A stretch of 64,000 nucleotides of DNA from assembly GCA_050084985.1 (NCBI GenBank), contig JBITNC010000001.1, positions 16,740,001 through 16,804,000 of the forward strand, read 5' to 3'. The position numbers were made by a program, and so were the translations under genes. The notes beneath the pieces are model-generated. The model saw only the letters and a program-made list of their open reading frames with translations, was not told the DNA's origin and made no database searches. Of the stretch, positions 57,340 through 64,000 are shown in pieces (position 1 is the stretch's first letter; the number at the start of each line of letters is the position of its first letter). The DNA comes from Nageia nagi. Lineage: Eukaryota > Pinophyta.

Positions 57340-58140
57340 TCATGATATTTGACTAGATGAATTGCATAGGCATCTTATGAAACCCAGCCTCCAATATCTT
57401 GCTTAGGCTTGTACTTGTACCAGCTCATCCATAAGAGAAAATTGAAAAAATTTATGAAATTGAGCATAGCAAGCATCCAATAAAACATATTTAGATGTTA
57501 CGATTGAGATTGTTTCCACCAAGCTAACTACGATTGGCTGTGATGCATTTAGTAAATACCCTAATGAGACCAAAGTACATGCAAATGTAGTTGCTATTAA
57601 TATCATTCTGAATATGCTTCGTTGTAGAAGAATTCCAAGAGGCCTACTAAAGTGAAGAGATCTACAATGTCAAAAATAAAGTATTGGATTAATAGCCAAA
57701 ACATACTTATAGGAAGGGTGAAATCACTATTGGTATGTTATCAAGCATTCTGTGATCTCTCACTATATTCTTTCTCTTGACCTCCACCAGAGCTGCAATG
57801 CTCATTGATATGGTTGAAAGCACCAATCCAACTCCAATTCTCTACAGGTGGGTGATCCCCGTCTCATGTCCTGTGAATCTCCATGCAAGTTGAATAAATA
57901 TTCTATCATAGACCAGAGTGATAGTAACCATGAAGAGCAAAGGAATTACATCGATAGAGGGTGATGGAATCTTGAAATATTTTGCCATGTTGGTATCCAT
58001 AGTATAGCCTTGAGATGCTAAGAATGTTTGCAGTTGAGCTAAGCATGTGTTCATCACTATTGTGCTTGCAAATATGGGTATCATTCAAACTAAAACTTTT
58101 GTCTCTTCAACCTAGGTCACTATGCACAATCACCATCCCT
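57340..58140 (-). pseudogene. NPF/POT nitrate-peptide transporter, C-terminal pseudogene
   Basis: On the minus strand the NPF order can be followed. VEETKVLV and MIPIFASTIV lie around 58085; SQGYTMDT and IPSPSIDVIPLLFMV follow; then VYDRIFIQLAWRFTG; QRIGVGLVLSTISMSIAALVE near 57841; then after a frameshift [24 protein letters not shown], and in mixed frames NNLNRN, FYWMLAMLNFINFF and WYKYKP. NPF proteins are 12-helix proton-coupled transporters of about 600 residues; only the last third is here, without introns, with stops near 58088 and 58115 and several frameshifts. It is not functional. Confidence 0.75.
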
Positions 58141-60033
58141 TATTTTGTAGTGTTGTATCTATACATATAGCTACTTTTTTCCATAAATCTATTTGAGAAA
58201 CACATCCATCCACTACTCATGTGACACGTGTCCCACATATTATGAACAATTTGTTCATAATGTAAAAATCAAGGACTAAGATTATTTTCATTGCTTGCTA
58301 TGGTTGAGGGGCAATTCACACCATTGATTCAAATACAACCTAATCACTCACCAAAAGGAGATGCTTATGATGTAAAAATGGATCTAAAAGGGGAGAGAGT
58401 TGTAGAAGTGAAAGCATTAGAAATTTGCATCGTAAGGTTTTAAGATCCCATCCAACGTCATATTATCTATTCTTCTCTTAGGAGATTGTGTGGGAATATC
58501 ATATCTACCATCATTGTTTCTCACTCCTTTACTCTACCTGAGGTGGGCTCAGTTTATACTAGTCATACATATTTTGGAGCAATAACTAGATTTTGCATGG
58601 GTATGATTTATTTTAATTTTTTACTCCTTGAAAGAATAATGATACTTAGTCAATTTTGAATATTTCCTATAGTGTTTGATTTTGATGGAGATTCGATAGT
58701 AATGGAGTAGACAAAGTTTTTTGGAATTGTGGTAAAATGAAATAAAATTATACTTACCCATTTTTTGAATGTTTTGCAAAACATTTGATTTTGACAGAGA
58801 TTTGACATTGCAGAGCAAACTGAATTTTGTTGGAATAATGAAAAACTCAAATGTCTACAATTTTCTTCACCATAAGTCCTATCGGTAGTAGTTAACCTTA
58901 TATCATGATGAATCACAATCAGGTTAACCATATGAAATGTTTTAATTTTTGAGATTTGAGTTCTGGCCAATCTAGTTCAAAGTATGATAAAGCAATTCCG
59001 TTGAAACAATATTAATTCCTTTGTATTTGGTTTTGACGGGTTCATCCAAATTTAGATACATGTAAATATAATTAGACTCCCAAAAAACTATGTTTTCTTT
59101 TTGAAAAAATGGTTGTCCTCAGATTCAAGCTTTCAAGTTCCCATCAATCTGGAGGGTGTTAATACACGTGAAAGAATGATTTAAATCTTTTTATGTTTGA
59201 AGATGAGCCATTGATATATAATTAGAGAATGAAATATGATATTTTGCAAATATCTTGTTAGATATAGATATTTTGTAGTTTGTCAGAATATTCTCTTGAA
59301 AGAGAAGCTATATGTAAGACCTTCATTGAAGGAGAAAGGGGTTGGATATAGTAGATATTGCCCTTATTTTATCCTTGCACCATTGATTATGATATGCAAT
59401 TTGCTTCTTGATCTCTTAGCTATGATTTATTTTGCATTGTTCTTAAATCATTGTGTAATATGTTTCTTTGCACTTTGGGGATAATGAAAGTTTATCAATG
59501 GTTAATCTATATCTATAAAGTGCTTTGTAGAATATGGTTACTTGAAATAACATATTCTATTTGGTGGCTATAAAATCAAACTATCTGATCAAACTTAGAT
59601 TCTGCTTTAATGGATGCCTAAGCTGGTTTGGTTATTTGTTTTACTTATTTACAACCCACTACACTAGCATCTTAAGTTTATTTTAGTTTTGCAAGTTTAT
59701 TTCTGCACCTTACCTTTTGATAAATCTTAGTCCGATCTAGATAGGAATTGACGTTCTTCGAAGATTAACTTTTAATTTTAAAGGTCATTCATTAGAATTA
59801 TAGTTGTGTCTTAGATACGTGAGTGCATGTGTAAAATTACCATATCTCAATCAATAGTATTATAATTTATTTTGACACACTTGATGGGATGATATCTTGC
59901 TCTATTTCAAATTATGCATGATTATCAAATCATGATGATGACTCTACTTGGTTGAAAAAAGTTTTTATCTCTAAAAAGATTTTACACAAAAAGTGTTCAA
60001 GTTTTGCTTCCTTAATTTTTTTTTGATTGCAAA
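58141..60033. other. intergenic DNA without recognised gene
   Basis: At 58650-58850 a roughly 100-base segment around TTTGATTTTGA followed by GAGATT is present as two diverged direct copies, with a possible third near 59020. The open frame at 59236-59484 matches nothing I know. A string GGGTGTTAATACACGTG at 59156 could be an LTR start for the gypsy remnant to the right, but no partner is seen. Confidence 0.4.
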
Positions 60034-62573
60034 TGAGAACAAGATCAAAAGATAAGAGAGTAAAAGAATTCCTTGGCATTGAAAAGTTAGAAATATTTGT
60101 ATAAACCTCACTAAAAAAATCTAAATCTACTTCATAACTTGTTTATATTTTAAACCCCATCATGTTGAATTTTGTTCCACCTTTTACTTGACATACTATT
60201 ATAATTTTGCTTGTTCAAATAGCTCAGCCACCTCCTTTGCCTCTTGTTTATCCATCCTAGATTGCTTCTGGTGCTTTTGAAGTTCAAAATCCTCATGAAA
60301 TCCTAGTACAAGTTGCTAAAGCTTTACAAAATTGGGATGGCTATGGGAAGAATGCTTATGAGCATTACTAGGATATTACCGATATGACTAAGCAACATAA
60401 TATCATTCATGAAGATGTTATGCTCAAGTTGCTTGCCATTTCCTTCTTTGATAAAGTATTAGATTAGTATATAACTCTACCAGCTAATTCTATCTCTACA
60501 CGGGCTCAATTACTAAACCACTCATTATTGAATTCAATGAGGTTGGAGATCCTTAGTGCCTCTATCTATAAGGCCACATCCTAAAATGGCTTACCTTAAA
60601 GAGTTTACCTCTAATCTAGCTTTAAAAATCTAGATGACAAGAGTCCAAATTTTTTTGGACATATATAAAAGTGTTCTGCAAGCGGAAGCCTATCTTATTT
60701 ATCTAGGAAAGCTTCCTACTAGGCCATTTACACCCATCTCATATGTGATCCCAAATCCTATGCAACCTTTAGTACATATTTATCCTACATCTTTTGTAGT
60801 CTAAACTCTTCATTTACCTCAGTTGCAACTTTTAGTACTGCAACCTCAACTTGCACTAGTTGCATCACAACATTAACTTACTTTACCTACATATTTTCTA
60901 TAATTAGCATAGTTTCACTTGCTTTAAGTAGTAATATGCAACAAGAAAATGAAAATAAGTTAAATATTGATGAACTGTAATCTTTGGTGAAAACTTTGTC
61001 AAATTAAATGATAGTTTATTAGAGCATAAATAAGAGGCATGACTATTATGATAGGAGAGATGATGAAGGCCAACATAAAAGGTACTCCTATCCTACAAAA
61101 GATCAACAACAACAAAGGGATCCATCAAGGACTGATAAGGTATATATGTCTACTAAAGCAAATATTGTTCCTTCAAATCAAGATTGATGTAGAGCTTGCA
61201 ATGATCCACATATACAAAATTCATTTCCAATTTTTTAACATCAAACTAAGTTGGCAACAAATGATGGATTAAGTCCAAACTATTATGTTGAAGAAGGAGC
61301 ATCTAAGGTGAACCTAATGATTTTTACAGAACTTGCAAATTGAGCTATTGAAGTAAGATCTGTAGTGAGATAATTTCATCCTCAAAAGCAGATTTAAGCT
61401 CATCTGGCTAATCCTATTCAATACCCATCTACATTGGTTTCTAAGCTATCATAAAAAGGCACATAGGTGAATTTGTGGCTACTGATAAACAAATACCAAA
61501 AAAATAAGTTCTAGAAAAATAAGCTACTTATCCTTTTGCTTCTTTGGAGGATAAAAAAAGAGAAAGTAGCCAAAAGATTCAGATTCCAATCCTTGACTAG
61601 GTCCCAAAGAGAAGAAGCTACTTAGTCCTATAAGAAAAAATATCCATAAGAGAATTTTTCTTTTATAATTCCATATAATATAGTGGATGAACTGAAGAGA
61701 ATTCCATCAAGAGTATCACTTTTTGATGCATTACATATTCCCAAAAAAATTAACTTATTTAAGGTTGCACTATTTATCCTAAATAAAGGAGATGAAGGTT
61801 GGAATTGCAGTTTGGATGCAGCTGCTAAATTACTAGATATGGAAAAGAATGTACCACCTCTTTTCTATATCACCCTTGAATTATAAGGTCATATTATTTA
61901 TAATTGTATGATAGATTTAGGGGATGCTATGATAATAATACCTAAAAAGGTGTCTGATGTCATTGGCTTTAGTTACACTAGAGATTCCATTGGATTTATT
62001 CAATTAGATGGCACAAATATTAAAACCCTAAGTGTAGTAAAGGATGTCCCAATGAAGCTACATAGATGTTCAAGAGTTTCAATTATCCAAGATATCATAG
62101 TTATTGACCTTACGCCAATGCTTAGTTTATGTTTATCAAGAGAATTTACTTTCAAATTGGGAGGGTATTTAGCTATGGATTATTCCCACATATCAATTCC
62201 TTTTAAGAATAAAATGTTCAATGTTGTAAATGAGCATGTAAAAGGTTTTCTTACTAAAAGACTACCTCAAATTAACATGATAAATGAGTAGAATATGTTG
62301 ACAAATATTATTGAAGAGAAATTAGACTCAGTTTATTTAGTTTTCGAATTAATGATTAATCAAATTCAAAGTAAAAGCATGGGAAATTGTGTCATTATTG
62401 AAGATATTACAAAATTGCCAACCCTAACAATTCAAAAACTAAGGGAAAATGAACTATGACACATGCATTTTGATGGTGCAAAGTTAAAGAATGGAGTTGG
62501 CACAGAAGTAATTTTGAAACTAAGAGATACTCTTTCAAGCTCACATGGAGCTGTACTAATAATACAATAGAGT
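60034..62573 (+). mobile_element. Ty3-gypsy gag-protease remnant, RT missing
   Basis: The gag begins at about 60034 (MRTRSKDKRVKEF). Its core (ITDMTKQHNIIHEDVMLKLL, then LPANSISTRAQLL) spans 60370-60520. A protease lead-in (DELKRIPSRVSLFDAL, 61686) precedes an aspartic protease open at 61908-62288, with MIDLGDAMIIIPKKV in place of the usual DSGAS, and LGGYLAMDYSHISIP. Within 200 bases it passes to an RNase H-like start (MHFDGAKLKNGVGTEVI, 62462), so RT is absent. The gag and protease resemble the large gypsy elements of the Tat/Athila type. A copia LTR cuts it at 62574. Confidence 0.65.
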
Positions 62574-63085
62574 TGAAAGAGATGAAACTCCTACACCCAA
62601 TATCACCTTGGAGTGTTCTTATACTTCAAGTGACAACATAAGAGATAATCAATCAATCACATATAAGTGAGACAACCATATATAGTGGTTCCTCTCTATC
62701 AAGAGAGTAGTCCACTCTAAGTAAGATTCTATTACTTCTCAAGACTTACAAAACTCTCTTACAACATTAGAATTCTCTCCTCCTATCAACCTACACTCTA
62801 AGAGCATAACAATCCTTCAAACTCAAGTGTATAAGGCTTAAGGAAGCCCTTCTATTTATAGGAGTAAAATATATGCACATGGGATGTGCATCCTTATGCC
62901 CATGAGATGGCCATGAGGTCAAGTGTAGGAGAATATTAAATTCACTAAATACTTAAAAGGTATTTAGGATACTTTTAAGTACTTAAGTGAGTTTAATTAG
63001 ATAATTACATTAGGAGATGATTTATTATTATTTTAGATAGCTTCTAAAGAATAATATTTACAATAATGAATTATTTATTCTAACA
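62574..63085 (-). repeat. 3' LTR of a copia family-1 element
   Basis: Sense (minus) TGTTAGAATAAATAATTC to ATCTCTTTCA, 512 bp, with a TATA box (CTATAAATAGAAGG) in the same relative place as the LTR at 5334. The beginning (TGTTxGAATxxATAATxC followed by ATTATTGTAAA) matches the family-1 LTR. A polypurine tract (CATTAAGGGGGAG, sense) abuts at 63086-63098. Confidence 0.85.
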
Positions 63086-64000
63086 CTCCCCCTTAATGTA
63101 ATATTCGGATAGAGAGAAAAGAAGATAGAAAGAGAGTGTAAGAGAGTTCTCCTCCATAAGAAATATAATCAAAGATGAGAACTTGACATCTTGAGAAGTA
63201 ATATAATCTAGCCAAGGCTCAATTAGATAACCATGTAACAAATGGTTTATAATACATCAATCATTAACCATAAATAGTTTCAATGTACAAACAATAGTCA
63301 TTCAACAATATGTTATCATGATGAGCATCCATGAGTTTACATATCTGAAGTAATTTCAAGATAAAATCTGCAAGCTATAAGAAACTCATACATAAGATCA
63401 GTTAGATGCATCATATATTCATATCAACATAAGATAGATGAATTAAATAATGCCATCCATAAATTGATCAAATGGTGCACTATAAGTCATCAAAAAGATG
63501 CTAAGCAAACTCATAGTCACCTATTGTATAAGAAACGCATGTGTTGATCATCATATATAAAAATAGGATATACATCCAATTATGCACATACAAGCTCCTC
63601 ACACATGGATAACTAAATAGTGCAAAAAATATACTAAAAAATTCATCTTATGTGGATAACTAAACAATTCCAACATGCATATACTAGTTCCTCACACATG
63701 GAGAACAAAAAAAATAGAGTGTATACAAAGATCAACTCTATACAACCAAAATATCCTCATAAGAGTGAAGTTTTCATCATAAAAATGAATTCAACAAGAA
63801 TTCAAACTCCACTCTCCTTTGAGGGAAACTTCACCATCCCGAGAGACCTTCGAAGCTTGCAAAACTGAGTGTTAGAAAGGGCTTGGTGAACAAATCAATG
63901 GAGTTTTTATTTGATGGATAATACTGAAGCTACAAGGTCTCATCCAAAACTTTCTCCCTTATGAAGTGTACTTGGATTTATACATTCTTTTTTTTTCTGA
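63086..64000 (-). mobile_element. copia family-1 element, 3' internal part, runs off the edge
   Basis: Near 63910-63850 on the minus strand the end of RNase H is readable (NSIDLFTKPF). The rest to 63086 is non-coding and resembles 12091-12814 of the complete family member (repeats of TTAGTTATCCATGTGTGAGG). Stops show it is decayed. The remainder lies beyond 64000. Confidence 0.75.

Noticed and set aside
59236-59484. 82-residue hydrophobic open frame
   Set aside because: There is no family match, no flanking exons and it is AT-rich; chance is likely.
1-64000. CRISPR array, rRNA or tRNA genes
   Set aside because: No spaced identical short repeats, rRNA-like sequence or tRNA cloverleaf was seen. 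The tRNA-like strings are retroelement primer-binding sites.

Overview
This window looks like nuclear DNA of a land plant with a large, repeat-rich genome, and a gymnosperm is my best guess. That guess rests on about 35% GC, plant-type Ty1-copia, Ty3-gypsy and LINE elements nested inside one another, and a host gene with a single intron of about 27 kb. The species cannot be named from the sequence alone.

The one host gene I can assemble is on the minus strand, 52997 down to 19044. It has ten coding exons whose splice phases all agree. They give an uninterrupted 676-residue protein of the SFR2 family (SENSITIVE TO FREEZING 2, a GH1-fold galactolipid:galactolipid galactosyltransferase of the chloroplast outer envelope). 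Exons 1-8 lie at 52997-48194, and exons 9 and 10 lie 27-29 kb away at 21210-21099 and 19177-19044. Two likely 5' UTR exons extend the transcript to about 56.0 kb. The two catalytic glutamates are present, but several glycone-pocket positions usual for GH1/SFR2 are changed, so this may be a diverged paralogue.

Intron 8 (48193-21211) is almost wholly transposon. A plus-strand LINE (about 21.45-36.34 kb) is split by two insertions. The first is a small TIR element (22528-28817) holding a PPR-gene fragment, itself split by a minus-strand copia element (22790-28592) whose leader carries a captured alpha-tubulin fragment. The second (about 29.37-35.07 kb) is of unknown type, with a long degenerate reading frame and an array of large palindromes. 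Next to the LINE lies a minus-strand chromovirus-type gypsy element (36337-47631), split by a plus-strand copia element (39202-43952) with TG...CT LTR ends.

Downstream of the gene (2.1-17.7 kb) is a second nest: an old copia fragment, inside it an RT-deleted gypsy element (2396-15782), and inside that a complete but decayed copia element (5334-13313). The leftmost 1.4 kb is an unidentified minus-strand coding remnant.

Upstream of the gene (56.5-64 kb) are a PPR fragment with a minisatellite, an NPF/POT transporter pseudogene, a gypsy gag-protease remnant, and the 3' LTR plus RNase H end of another copia element of the same family as the one at 5.3-13.3 kb. No tRNA, rRNA or CRISPR was seen.
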